NCBI GenBank assembly: GCA_964236695.1
Contig: CAXSFU010000007.1
Span: forward strand, 1-64,000
DNA from: CAXSEF01 sp964236695
Lineage (GTDB): Bacteria > Pseudomonadota > Alphaproteobacteria > Acetobacterales > Acetobacteraceae
Length of the DNA stretch: 64,000 bases
Reading direction: 5' to 3'
Shown here one piece after another: positions 1-7,613 of the stretch. The first letter of the stretch is position 1; every line of letters begins with the position of its first letter. A model generated the notes under the pieces. It was not told the DNA's origin. It saw only the letters and a list, made by a program, of their open reading frames with translations, and made no database searches. Made by a program: the position numbers and the translations under genes.

Positions 1-53
1 CAAAGGCTCGGCCTTTGGCGGGGTCCAGGGGCAGAGCCCCTGGCCTTCCTTGG
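1..53. repeat. GC-rich palindromic intergenic repeat, partial copy at window edge
   Basis: The first bases are the right-hand half of the dispersed repeat found throughout the window. They contain a CCTTTGG-type palindrome followed by the hairpin CAGGGGCAGAGCCCCTG and the arm GGCCTTCCTTGG. It lies just downstream of the minus-strand reductase gene, where it could act as a transcript-end hairpin. The left half is outside the window. Confidence 0.8.
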
Positions 54-62
54 CCTTGCCTG

Positions 63-1295
63 CTACCCGGCCAGCGCCTTCGCTGCCTCGCGCAGCCCGA
101 ACCCCGGCTGCGCCGCCCTCTCCGGCGTGAGCGGGGCGTCCGCCTGCAGCAGCCTGCGCGCCGCCATGTGCTCCGCCGGACGGTTGACCGACTCCACGCC
201 CGCCAGCCGGCCGCCCCTGAAGCACAGCACGGCGCACGACTCGCCTTCGCCGAGCGTGACGTGGGCGTCGCTCCCGGCGGTCAGGCCGGCGATCTGCAGC
301 TTCAGCGGCCCCTGGTCGCTCCAGAACCACGGCACGGCGTTGTACGGGCGGCTGTGTCCCGTCAGGTGCGCGGCGAGGCTGCGTGCATGGTCCACCGCGT
401 TCTGCACCGATTCCAGCCGCACGGTGGCGCCGCCGGCGTGGCGGCTCGGGTAGGCGGCGCAGTCGCCGATCGCGGAGATCGCCGGGTCGGCGGTGCCGAG
501 CTGCTCGTCGACCACCACGCCGTTGGCCACCGCGAGCCCGCACTCCGCCGCCAGCGAGTCGTTGGCCTCCACGCCGATGCCGACCAGCACCAGCTCGGCC
601 GGGTGCTCCGTGCCGTCCGTGGTGCGCACGGCGCGCACTGCTCCCTCGCCGAGGATCGCCTCGACCCCGGTGGCGAACGAGAAGCGCGTGCCCTGCGACT
701 CGTGCCAGCGGGTGAAGGTCGCCGCGGTGGCGGGGGTCACGGCGCGGCCCATGGCGCGCGGCCCGGCCTCGACCACGTGCACCGCGCAGCCCATCGCGGC
801 GGCGACGGCCGCGAACTCCAGGCCGATGAAGCCGGCGCCGACCACCACGGCGCGGCGCGCGGCGCGCACGTGGTCCCATAGCGCGGCGGCCTCGTGCTGC
901 GTGCGCAGCGACGTCACCCCCGGCAGGCCGGCACCGGGCACGTCGAGGCGGCGGTTGCGCGTGCCGGTGGCGAGTACGAGGTGCGCGTAGCCGAGCGTCC
1001 CGCCGTCGGACAGCGCCACCCGGCGGGCCGCGCGGTCGATGGAGAGCACACAGGTGCCGGCGCGGAGCCGCACTTCCTTGCCCGCGTAGAACGCTTCCGG
1101 CCGCAGCGCGAGGTCGACGCTGCCGCGCTCGCCTTTGAGGTAGGCCTTGGACAGCGGCGGCCGATTGTACGGCAGACCGGGCTCGTCGCCGACCAGGGTG
1201 ATCGGCGCGGTCCAGCCCGCCTCGCGCAGCGACGCTGCGAGCTGGAAGGCGGCTTGGCCGGTGCCGACCACGACGATCCCGGTGCTGTCCTGCAT
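63..1295 (-). CDS. FAD/NAD(P)-dependent reductase of the putidaredoxin/rubredoxin reductase type
   Basis: The 410-residue product is a two-dinucleotide-binding flavoprotein that typically passes electrons from NAD(P)H to a small ferredoxin or rubredoxin. The FAD-binding GTGQAA motif lies at residues 11-16, and PYNRPPLSK, typical of ferredoxin reductases for aromatic ring dioxygenases and P450s, at about 43-50. The second GAGFIG Rossmann motif is at 153-158, and the FAD-contacting GDC is near residue 315. I chose the ATG at 1295 because GGGAGA lies just upstream; the frame stays open further upstream but with unlikely composition. No electron-transfer partner or oxygenase gene is adjacent, so the substrate system is unknown. 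The family call is firm; the partner is not. Confidence 0.88.
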   Translation of the reverse strand: MQDSTGIVVVGTGQAAFQLAASLREAGWTAPITLVGDEPGLPYNRPPLSKAYLKGERGSVDLALRPEAFYAGKEVRLRAGTCVLSIDRAARRVALSDGGTLGYAHLVLATGTRNRRLDVPGAGLPGVTSLRTQHEAAALWDHVRAARRAVVVGAGFIGLEFAAVAAAMGCAVHVVEAGPRAMGRAVTPATAATFTRWHESQGTRFSFATGVEAILGEGAVRAVRTTDGTEHPAELVLVGIGVEANDSLAAECGLAVANGVVVDEQLGTADPAISAIGDCAAYPSRHAGGATVRLESVQNAVDHARSLAAHLTGHSRPYNAVPWFWSDQGPLKLQIAGLTAGSDAHVTLGEGESCAVLCFRGGRLAGVESVNRPAEHMAARRLLQADAPLTPERAAQPGFGLREAAKALAG

Positions 1296-1428
1296 GTGCG
1301 AGTCTCCCTGCGAAGGGCCTGTGTCGTGTCGGCAACGCCTCCCCTGGGGCGCGGCCCGGCGGGTTGCGGCACCATCCGTTCGCAGGCAGCCGTTCGCAAG
1401 CATCCGTTCGCAGGCGGCGGGGCAGGGG

Positions 1429-1902
1429 TTACGGCACGCGCGACAGCACCCGCCAGCGCCAGGACGGCCCGTCCGGGTCGAGGGCCGCGTCCAGCTCGTG
1501 CAGGCTGCCGTCCGGCTGAAGGGCGAAGCTGCGCGCCCCGTCGGGCGAGGCGTCGAGCAGCTGGAACACGGAGCTGGCGCGCAGGGTTTGCCAGCGCCCG
1601 CGGCTGACCCTGGACGGCAGGCCGGGCGGGTCGTTCACGCAGCGCTCGGTCATCGAGTACAGCCCGTCCGGCCCGTCCAGCCCGGTGGCTAGGCGGAGGT
1701 CGGTCCGCACGGCGCCGCACTGGGGGTTCGGCAGCACGCCTTCCCAGTGGCCGACCGGGCGCCCGGCGTTGCGCGGGTTCAGCATGCCCGGCCGCTCCGG
1801 CAGCGGCGGCAGCCCGGGCACGGGCTGCGCCGACGCCAGGCCGACCACGCCCGCCCACGCCAGCAGCGCCGCGACCGGCCAGGCCCGCGTCCTCGTCCTC
1901 AT
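1429..1902 (-). CDS. Secreted NlpE N-terminal-like protein
   Basis: The product has 157 residues and starts with a Sec signal peptide (hydrophobic core at about 8-22, cleavage likely after ASA near residue 25). There is no lipobox cysteine, unlike E. coli NlpE. The mature part carries GHWEGVLPNPQCGAVRTDL near 51-69 and then a GLYSM strand, which resembles the NlpE/copper-homeostasis N-terminal domain pattern of a YxGxLPCADC core followed by short beta-strands. Later segments (GRW..., DGSLHELD) also fit that fold. The first cysteine of the family motif is replaced by Asn/Pro here. A periplasmic envelope-stress or metal-related role is inferred only. The upstream reductase lies 133 bp away on the same strand. 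Confidence 0.6.
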   Translation of the reverse strand: MRTRTRAWPVAALLAWAGVVGLASAQPVPGLPPLPERPGMLNPRNAGRPVGHWEGVLPNPQCGAVRTDLRLATGLDGPDGLYSMTERCVNDPPGLPSRVSRGRWQTLRASSVFQLLDASPDGARSFALQPDGSLHELDAALDPDGPSWRWRVLSRVP

Positions 1903-2282
1903 GGCGTCGATGGCCCTCCGGTGCCGGCTGTGCGTCCATCATGGCGCTGTGGTGCTCAACGAAGCATGAACGCCCGCCAAGCCGCAGTGTCCCGGTTCGA
2001 GAAGGCCAGGGCTCTGCCCTGGATCCGCCAGGCGTAGGTGGCCAAAGGTTCCGACGATCCGCCTGGATCGTTGGAAAGGCCACCGGAGGGAGCCGCCCCT
2101 GGACCCGGCTTTGCTTAAGGAATGGTTTCCAAAGGCTCGGCCTTTGGCGGGGTCCAGGGGCAGAGCCCCTGGCCTTCCTTTCCGGATTTCAAACCGAGAC
2201 ACTGCCCGGCGGCCCGCAGGTTTGATAAGGCACGCCGCCGGGCCCTGCGCTATAGGCGGTCCGACGTCCGGAGACAGCCAGC
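1903..2282. other. Divergent intergenic region containing a long-form repeat
   Basis: This 380-bp region separates the minus-strand NlpE-like gene from the plus-strand beta-propeller gene. About 226 bp of it is one long-form palindromic repeat. I see no further gene. GGAGA just before 2283 is the ribosome binding site of the propeller gene. Confidence 0.7.
1983..2208. repeat. Long-form palindromic repeat with terminal inverted repeats
   Basis: The left end GCAGTGTCCCGGTTCGAGA and the reverse complement of the right end, GCAGTGTCTCGGTTTGAAA, match at 16 of 19 positions, so the unit is bounded by terminal inverted repeats. Inside are AGGGCTCTGCCCT and CAGGGGCAGAGCCCCTG hairpins, CCAAAGG/CCTTTGG palindromes, and a block of about 70 bp containing GGATCGTTGGAAAGGCCACC. 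That block recurs almost unchanged in the copy at 52036-52218. No exact target-site duplication is visible here. Confidence 0.85.
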
Positions 2283-3293
2283 ATGATCCTTCCACCGCGC
2301 CCCGACCGCCGGCCCCGCACGGTTCGCGCCGCCCCGCGCGCGGCGCTGCTGGCCGCCGCCGCGACCCTTGCCGTGGCGCGGCCAGCGCTGGCCGCGCACC
2401 TGGCGTTCGTCATCAACTCCAACGACGCCTCCATCAGCGTGCTCGACGTCGACACGCACCGCGAGCTGCGCCGCATCCCGCTGCTGCGCGAGCCGCACCA
2501 CATGGCGCTGACGCCGGACCACCGCTCGCTGGCGGTCGGCGACACCAACGGCAACACCCTGTTCCTGCTCGACCCGCGCACCGGCGACCTCCAGCGCCAG
2601 GTCACGATGAGCGACCCCTACCAGGTCGAGTACAGCCCCGACGGCACCCTGCTGACCGTGACCGGCCTCGCCCGCAACCAGATCGACATCTACGACGCGA
2701 AGACCCTGGCGCTGCTGCACCGCATCCCCGCCAGCGCCATGCCGAGCCACATCAACTATTCCCCCGACTCGTCGAGGGTGTTCGTCAGCCTGCAGCAGAC
2801 CGACAGCCTGGTCGCCATCGCGACGCGCACCGGCGCCGTGCTCTGGACCAGCAAGGTCGGCCGCGTCCCCGCCGGCGTGCTGTGGCACGACAACGAGTTG
2901 CTGGTCGGGCTGATGGGGCAGGGCGAGGTCGCCGCCGTCGACCCCGCCGACGGCCACGTGCTGCGACTCGTGCCCACCGGCCGCGGCGCCCACGTGATGT
3001 TCATCCCGCCCGACCGCTCGGTGATCTACGCCACCAACCGCGTCGACGGCACGATCTCCGTGCTCAACCCGAAGACGCTGACGGTGATCCGCACCCTGCA
3101 CGTGCCCGGCGGCCCGGACGACATCGACTTCGCGCCCGACGGGAAGCTGTGGGCCACGCTGCGCTGGCGGCAGGCGGTCGCGGTGATCGACCCGGTCTCC
3201 GGCAGCGTCGAGACCATCCCGGTCGGCCGCTCGCCGCACGGCATCTGGCTCAACACCCACGACACGCTGCCGGTCGCGGTCAGCGCGAAGTAG
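2283..3293 (+). CDS. Secreted YVTN-type beta-propeller protein (YncE-like)
   Basis: The 336-residue protein has a signal peptide ending in ALA at about residue 37, then repeated propeller blades. Blade signatures are visible, for example SNDASISVLDVDT, GNTLFLLDPRTG, NQIDIYDAKT, RVDGTISVLNPKT and AVAVIDPVSG, each followed by a PHHM- or PDDIDF-like turn with D/N-rich loops. This is the YVTN/YncE family, whose members are periplasmic seven-bladed propellers of mostly unknown function. A GGAGA ribosome binding site lies about 10 bp before the ATG. It is bracketed by palindromic repeats and appears to be a single-gene unit. No ligand can be inferred. Confidence 0.85.
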   Translation: MILPPRPDRRPRTVRAAPRAALLAAAATLAVARPALAAHLAFVINSNDASISVLDVDTHRELRRIPLLREPHHMALTPDHRSLAVGDTNGNTLFLLDPRTGDLQRQVTMSDPYQVEYSPDGTLLTVTGLARNQIDIYDAKTLALLHRIPASAMPSHINYSPDSSRVFVSLQQTDSLVAIATRTGAVLWTSKVGRVPAGVLWHDNELLVGLMGQGEVAAVDPADGHVLRLVPTGRGAHVMFIPPDRSVIYATNRVDGTISVLNPKTLTVIRTLHVPGGPDDIDFAPDGKLWATLRWRQAVAVIDPVSGSVETIPVGRSPHGIWLNTHDTLPVAVSAK

Positions 3294-3302
3294 CGGGCGC
3301 TG

Positions 3303-3470
3303 CGAAGGAAGCCAGGAAGGCCTGGGGCGCTGCCCCCTATGCTTGAAAGCGGGGACTCCGCCAAAGACTCGCCTTTGGAAACCTCGACAAAGGACTTCCT
3401 TCATAAGCGCGGGTCTGGGGGCGCTCGCCCCCAGCGGGTCCAGGGCAGAGCCCTGGCCTTCCTCGCCCGC
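3303..3470. repeat. Degenerate palindromic repeat overlapping a gene start
   Basis: The segment opens with GGAAGGCCTGGGG and contains CCAAAGACTCGCCTTTGG and the perfect hairpin CTGGGGGCGCTCGCCCCCAG. It ends with CCAGGGCAGAGCCCTGGCCTTCC. The middle is more diverged than in other copies. The only ATG of the next gene (3339) is inside this repeat, and the conserved part of that protein starts where the repeat ends. Confidence 0.75.
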
Positions 3471-4622
3471 GCCGCCCTCCCGGCCCTGCTGACCCTCGCC
3501 GGCCTCGCGGTCGCTTGGCGCCTAGTGGCCCAGGCCGGCGTGGCCCCGGTCCTGCACGCCGCCGCGGCGCTGGGCTGGGCCGGGTTCGCGCTCGTGCTCG
3601 CGGTGCAGCTGCTGCTGGTGGTGCCGATGGGCGTGGCGTGGTGGCTGCTCGGCCGGGGGCGGCCCGACGCGCGGCCGGCGCGGTTCGTGTGGGCGCGGCT
3701 GGTGCGCGACAGCGCGGGCGAGGCGCTGCCGTTCAGCCAGCTCGGCGGCTATGCGGCGGGTGCGCGGGCGCTCGCGGTGGCGGGCGTGGCCGGCCCGTTC
3801 GCCGCCGCCTCCACCGTGGTGGACGTGAGTACAGAGCTGGCGGCGCAGCTCGGCTACACGCTGCTGGGGCTCGGGCTGCTGTGGTGGTGCCGGCCGGCGA
3901 GCGGGCTCGTGGCCCCGGTGCTGCTGGCCACGCTGGCAATGGCGGCGCTGGTCGCGGGCTTCGTGGCGGTGCAGGTGCGCGGCGGAACAGCGGTGGACCG
4001 GATGCTCGTCCGCGCGTCGGCGCGGCTGGCGCCGAGCGCCTGGCGTCCTGGCGCGCAGGGCGGGCTGGAGTCGCGGCTTCCGGCCGATGGGCCAGGCCTC
4101 GCTGCGGTGCCTGTCGGCCGGAGCGCGAGGCGGCAGGCCGCGCCCGCAGGCTCCGACGCCGCGGCGTCGGGGCGGAGGGGAGCCGGTTTCCGGCCGCAGT
4201 CGCTGGCCGGCGCGATACGCGCGATGCACGCCCGTCCGCGGGCGCTGCTGTGTGCGACGGGGCTGCACTTCGCGGAGTGGGTCCTGAGCGGGGTGCAGGC
4301 CTGGGCCACGCTGCGGCTGATGGGCCTGCATCCCGGTCTTGCAGGCGGGGTGGTGATCGACAGTCTGCTTTATGGCGCGCGGAGCTTCGCATTCCTGGTT
4401 CCAAACGCCGTCGGGGTGCAGGAAGGGACGCTGGTGGTCGTGGGCGGGCTGTTCGGCGTCGCGCCCGATGCCGCGCTGGCGCTGTCGCTGGTGCGGCGGG
4501 GCCGCGACCTTGCGCTGGCGGTGCCCGCGCTGGGCGCGTGGCAGATCATGGAAGGCCGCCGAGCGGCGAGGGCCGGGCGGCCGGGCATGCTCCGGGGAGC
4601 ACCTTGTGCGCGCCGCCAGTGA
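3339..4622 (+). CDS. HpnL-like integral membrane protein (flippase-like / LPG-synthase TM domain)
   Basis: From the ATG at 3339 this encodes 427 residues, but about the first 45 are read from the repeat element and look non-native. The conserved part begins near LARAALPALLTLAGLAVAW, the first membrane span. About seven further hydrophobic segments follow. The C-terminal signature SFAFLVPNAVGVQEG...LSLVRRGRDLALAVPALGAWQ is diagnostic of the hopanoid-associated HpnL family. A charged loop of roughly 65 residues (near 225-290) is longer than usual. HpnL proteins are inner-membrane and thought to act in hopanoid or lipid handling; biochemistry is not settled. No hpn genes are nearby. The true start is uncertain and may be a non-ATG codon such as GTG around 3525. 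Confidence 0.8.
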   Translation: MLESGDSAKDSPLETSTKDFLHKRGSGGARPQRVQGRALAFLARAALPALLTLAGLAVAWRLVAQAGVAPVLHAAAALGWAGFALVLAVQLLLVVPMGVAWWLLGRGRPDARPARFVWARLVRDSAGEALPFSQLGGYAAGARALAVAGVAGPFAAASTVVDVSTELAAQLGYTLLGLGLLWWCRPASGLVAPVLLATLAMAALVAGFVAVQVRGGTAVDRMLVRASARLAPSAWRPGAQGGLESRLPADGPGLAAVPVGRSARRQAAPAGSDAAASGRRGAGFRPQSLAGAIRAMHARPRALLCATGLHFAEWVLSGVQAWATLRLMGLHPGLAGGVVIDSLLYGARSFAFLVPNAVGVQEGTLVVVGGLFGVAPDAALALSLVRRGRDLALAVPALGAWQIMEGRRAARAGRPGMLRGAPCARRQ

Positions 4623-4710
4623 GGCAGGCGACGGAACGCTGTCGTCTCTTCCCTGCCCGGCCTCCCGAACGGCGGGCCCCCGCGCCGGGCGCGAAGGCCC
4701 GTCGCACTGG

Positions 4711-5062
4711 CTACTGTGCGCTGGCCGAGCTGCCGTTGTCGGACTTGCTGCCGGACCCCATGCCGGGCGCGTTGACGGCGGTCACCGTGGTGACGGAGTC
4801 TGGGTTGATCAGCATGGTGACCGGGCGGCCCTGCTTGTCGGTCGCCTGGGCGACCATGGAAGCCGGCATAACCTACACGTTCGTGTAGCCCTGCTGCTTG
4901 AGGTCCTGGACGATGTGCTGCCGGAGCGACACGCCCCTCTGGCCGGCGGCGGCACCGGAACTGCCGTCCTGCTGCGTCGGGGGACTGGGCCGATGCCGGA
5001 AAGGCGCCTGCCAGGGCGATACCGGATGCCAGGCCGGTCGCGATCAGGAGTTTGAAGCGCAT
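4711..5062 (-). pseudogene. Broken small secreted-protein gene (frameshift plus internal stop)
   Basis: The ATG at 5062 opens a clear signal peptide, MRFKLLIATGLASGIALAG, ending in ASAQ. Right after it the frame must shift by one base to continue into a conserved-looking body: VSLRQHIVQDLKQQGYTNV, an in-frame TAG at 4873-4875, then VAQATDKQGRPVTMLINP and a Ser/Gly-rich tail ending at TAG 4711-4713. The total length of 352 bp is not a multiple of three, consistent with the shift. The body (GYTNV, DKQGRPV, INPDS) looks like a short periplasmic PepSY/PRC-style domain, but I cannot assign a family. Both lesions together argue for a decayed gene rather than one sequencing error. Confidence 0.72.
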
Positions 5063-5339
5063 TCTGGCTGTCCCTGTCCTTTGTTGCGGCGCCCTAGAAC
5101 AGGAACACCGCGTTCGTAGTGGCCGGGCCGCGCGGCGGTTGTCCTCGTGCCGGACACAGGCGCGGCAGCCCAGGACCCACCGTCTTCCGGCGTGAGGAGC
5201 CGCGACGGGACAGGCCGGAGCATCGGCCTGCCGGGGGGTGCGGGCTCGCGCACCCGCAACGCGGCAGTGGCCGCGTCGACCGGACCCGAAGGCGACCATG
5301 CCTCCTGCCGGCTGCGATGCCATCGCGTCCGCCGCGCCG

Positions 5340-5368
5340 TTGACTCGGCCCTATGCATCGTCTATCTG
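5340..5368 (+). promoter_or_regulatory. Candidate sigma-70-type promoter for rplK operon
   Basis: TTGACT (5340-5345) is followed after 17 bp by TATCTG (5363-5368), in the right orientation and about 110 bp before the rplK start. The -35 is strong and the -10 is weak. It is the best promoter candidate in the leader. Confidence 0.45.
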
Positions 5369-5385
5369 CCCCCGCTCATCGGAAC

Positions 5386-5407
5386 GCGGGAGACCCGTCG
5401 CTCCCGC
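5386..5407 (+). promoter_or_regulatory. Leader hairpin before rplK
   Basis: GCGGGAG (5386-5392) and CTCCCGC (5401-5407) pair perfectly around an 8-base loop in the untranslated leader of rplK-rplA. In many bacteria L1 represses this operon by binding a leader structure that mimics its 23S site. Whether this hairpin is that site is an inference. Confidence 0.35.
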
Positions 5408-5478
5408 CCTGGCGCTATTGCCGAGGCGGTCGCGGGTCGCATGGACCGCGGTCCGGCTTCAGGTCGGAGGCCAGGATC

Positions 5479-5913
5479 ATGGCGAAGAAGATCGTCGGCT
5501 ACATCAAGCTGCAGATTCCCGCGGGCAAGGCGAACCCTTCGCCGCCGGTCGGTCCGGCGCTGGGCCAGCGCGGGCTGAACATCATGCAGTTCTGCAAGGA
5601 ATTCAACGCGCAGACGCAGGGCATGGAGGTCGGCATGCCGACCCCGGTCGTGATCACCGCGTTCGCTGACCGCACCTTCACCTTCGTGATGAAGACGCCG
5701 CCGAACACTTACTTCCTGAAGAAGGCGGCGGGCATCCAGAAGGGCACGACGACGCCGGGCAAGGGTGCTGCGGTCGGCCGGGTGACCATGGCCCAGCTGC
5801 GCGAGATCGCGGAAACCAAGATGGTGCACATGAACGCCAACGACATCGACGGCGCAGTTCGGATGCTGGCCGGGTCGGCGCGATCCATGGGCCTGAGCGT
5901 GGTGGAGGGCTGA
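5479..5913 (+). CDS. rplK: 50S ribosomal protein L11
   Basis: This encodes 144 residues, the normal L11 length. L11 forms the stalk base of the 50S subunit with its 23S rRNA helices and takes part in GTPase-factor binding and the stringent response. The N-terminal domain starts MAKKIVGYIKLQIPAGKAN, with the proline-rich PSPPVGPALGQRG helix typical of the family (about 20-33). The C-terminal RNA-binding domain has GRVTMAQLREIAETKM. The ATG at 5479 follows GGAGG at 9 bp. It is the first gene of the rplK-rplA unit; nusG, which normally precedes it, is missing here. Confidence 0.98.
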   Translation: MAKKIVGYIKLQIPAGKANPSPPVGPALGQRGLNIMQFCKEFNAQTQGMEVGMPTPVVITAFADRTFTFVMKTPPNTYFLKKAAGIQKGTTTPGKGAAVGRVTMAQLREIAETKMVHMNANDIDGAVRMLAGSARSMGLSVVEG

Positions 5914-5917
5914 TCCG

Positions 5918-6613
5918 GTGGCGCACGACAAGCGGCTGAACAACGCGTACGCGACCTTCGACCGGCAGAAGCCGTACTCCATCGAGGAGGCGGTGCGCAT
6001 GGTCAAGACCAACGCCAGCGCCAAGTTCGACGAGACGGTCGAGATGACCATGAACCTCGGCATCGATCCGCGCCACGCCGACCAGATGGTGCGCGGCTTG
6101 CTGAGCCTGCCCAACGGCACCGGCAAGACCTTGCGCGTGGGCGTGTTCGCCCGCGGCCCCAAGGCTGCCGAGGCGGAGGCCGCCGGCGCCGACGTGGTGG
6201 GCGCCGAGGACCTGGCCGAGAAGGTGCAGGCCGGCGAGATCGCGTTTGATCGCTGCATTGCGACGCCGGACATGATGGCGCTCGTGGGCCGGCTGGGGAA
6301 GATCCTCGGTCCGCGCGGGCTGATGCCCAACCCCAAGCTCGGCACGGTGACGATGAACGTGCGCGACGCGATCACCGCCGCCAAGTCCGGACAGGTCGAG
6401 TTCCGCGCCGAGAAGGCGGGGATCATCCATGCCGGCATCGGCAAGGCGAGCTTCGACGAGGATAAGCTGCTCGGCAACATCCGCGCGCTGGTGGACGCGA
6501 TCAACCGCGCCAAGCCGACTGGGGCGAAGGGCACCTACGTCAAGAAGATGTCGCTCAGCTCCACCATGGGGCCGGGCGTGAAGGTCGACGTGGCGAGCCT
6601 CGCCGCCGGCTGA
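5918..6613 (+). CDS. rplA: 50S ribosomal protein L1
   Basis: L1 is the 231-residue 23S rRNA-binding protein of the mobile L1 stalk and usually the translational repressor of the rplK-rplA mRNA. The start is GTG at 5918, only 4 bp after the rplK stop, giving VAHDKRLNNAYATFD. The family signature GKxLRVGVFARG is near 67-81 and LGRRLGPRGLMPNPKLGTV-like sequence (here LGKILGPRGLMPNPKLGTV) near 125-143. Length and both domains are normal. A GC hairpin follows the gene. Confidence 0.98.
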   Translation: MAHDKRLNNAYATFDRQKPYSIEEAVRMVKTNASAKFDETVEMTMNLGIDPRHADQMVRGLLSLPNGTGKTLRVGVFARGPKAAEAEAAGADVVGAEDLAEKVQAGEIAFDRCIATPDMMALVGRLGKILGPRGLMPNPKLGTVTMNVRDAITAAKSGQVEFRAEKAGIIHAGIGKASFDEDKLLGNIRALVDAINRAKPTGAKGTYVKKMSLSSTMGPGVKVDVASLAAG

Positions 6614-6941
6614 CGAGATTCGACATCCCCCGGCATCGCCGCGGGGGTGACGGCCAGGGGCGGCACGGAAGGCTTGCCCCGAACCTGTCCGAGACCGCAC
6701 GTCGCCATCCGGCCGCAGGGCAGGACGGCGGTAAAGGGCCGAAGGGTCCGCGCGCGGGAGACGGGGTGCCATACGGAATTCGGTCCGCTCCCCGCTCCCC
6801 TGGCGCGAGGTCCGGGCCAGAGGATGGTTGGCGGTTCCGCCTTGGCTCGACAGGCGAACCGGGTCGCGCGCGTTGCGCGGCCCACGGGCAACCAGGCCCG
6901 GCGCGGCGCATGCCGTGTCCGGGCCACGATGGAGACGGGAT
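6614..6941 (+). other. Long untranslated leader of rplJ-rplL-rpoB-rpoC
   Basis: The 328-bp gap between rplA and rplJ contains no supported gene. It begins with a CCCCCG/CGGGGG hairpin at 6627-6647, a possible rplA terminator without a U-run. The remainder is a plausible promoter plus structured leader. In many bacteria L10-L7/L12 binds such a leader to repress translation (the L10 leader RNA), but I cannot confirm the motif by eye. Confidence 0.5.
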
Positions 6942-7532
6942 TTGGACCGTACGGAGAAGCGGGAGTTCGTCTCGACGCTCGCCACCGTTTTCGCGGACAC
7001 GTCGATGGTCGTCGTCACCCAGAACAAGGGTCTGACGGTGGCCGAGGTGACTGTGCTGCGGCAGCGGATGCGGGCGGCGGGAGCGACCTTCAAGGTCGCG
7101 AAGAACCGGCTGGCCATCCTTGCCCTGGACGGGACCTCGTTCGCCGGCATCGCCCCCCTGCTGAAGGGTCCCACCGCGCTTGCGTGGGCCAAGGACCCGG
7201 TGGCGGTGGCCAAGGCGGCCGTCGACTTCGCCAAGACCAACGACAAGCTCGTGCTGCTCGGCGGCGCGCTCGGCTCCCAGACGCTGGATGCGGACGGGGT
7301 TCGGGCGCTCGCGGAGCTGCCGTCGCTCGACGCGCTGCGCGCCAGGCTGGTGGGGATGATCCAGACCCCCGCCACCCGGATCGCGGCGGTGATCGCTGCG
7401 CCGGCCGCGGGTGTCGCGCGGGTGATTGGCGCCTATTCCAGGAAGGACGGCGAGCCGGGCGGTGCCCCCGAGGGCGCGCCGGACGGCGCGCCCGAGGCTG
7501 CCCCCGAGGGGCCGGCTGCAGAAGCCGCTTGA
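6942..7532 (+). CDS. rplJ: 50S ribosomal protein L10
   Basis: L10 anchors the L7/L12 dimers to the ribosome stalk. I chose a TTG start at 6942, because the resulting sequence MDRTEKREFVSTLATVF matches the usual alphaproteobacterial N-terminus and GGAG lies 7 bp upstream. Upstream codons in the frame are non-native. The product is 196 residues, about 20-25 longer than typical. The excess is a C-terminal tail rich in Gly, Ala, Pro and acidic residues with a GAPEGAPDGAPEAAPEG repeat. The L12-binding helix (about 140-165) precedes it. The TTG start may lower translation relative to rplL. Confidence 0.96.
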   Translation: MDRTEKREFVSTLATVFADTSMVVVTQNKGLTVAEVTVLRQRMRAAGATFKVAKNRLAILALDGTSFAGIAPLLKGPTALAWAKDPVAVAKAAVDFAKTNDKLVLLGGALGSQTLDADGVRALAELPSLDALRARLVGMIQTPATRIAAVIAAPAAGVARVIGAYSRKDGEPGGAPEGAPDGAPEAAPEGPAAEAA

Positions 7533-7613
7533 CCTTTCACGGCGTTTGAGAGTGGGGCCGCGCGCCGGCCTTGCATGGAACCGACCAGAGACTAATATTG
7601 GGGATGCTGAACA

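Larger units (their letters stand above)
5063..5478 (+). other. Leader region of the rplK operon
   Basis: This 416-bp region contains no supported gene. The usual alphaproteobacterial neighbours secE and nusG, and tRNA-Trp, are not here. It has the hairpin-forming GGGTGCG/CGCACCC near 5235-5260, a candidate promoter at 5340-5368 and a leader hairpin at 5386-5407. Confidence 0.6.

Noticed and set aside
2111..3346. Arg/Pro-rich frame of 411 codons overlapping the beta-propeller gene
   Set aside because: It is an out-of-frame shadow with extreme Arg/Pro/His bias. The overlapping frame has a signal peptide and propeller repeats.
5063..5339. Possible remnant of nusG or secE upstream of rplK
   Set aside because: No frame shows the conserved NusG or SecE motifs on either strand.
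6614..6941. Frames running through the rplJ leader, which would lengthen L10
   Set aside because: The extra residues are Arg/Pro-rich and unlike any L10 N-terminus. The TTG at 6942 restores the family start and has a ribosome binding site.
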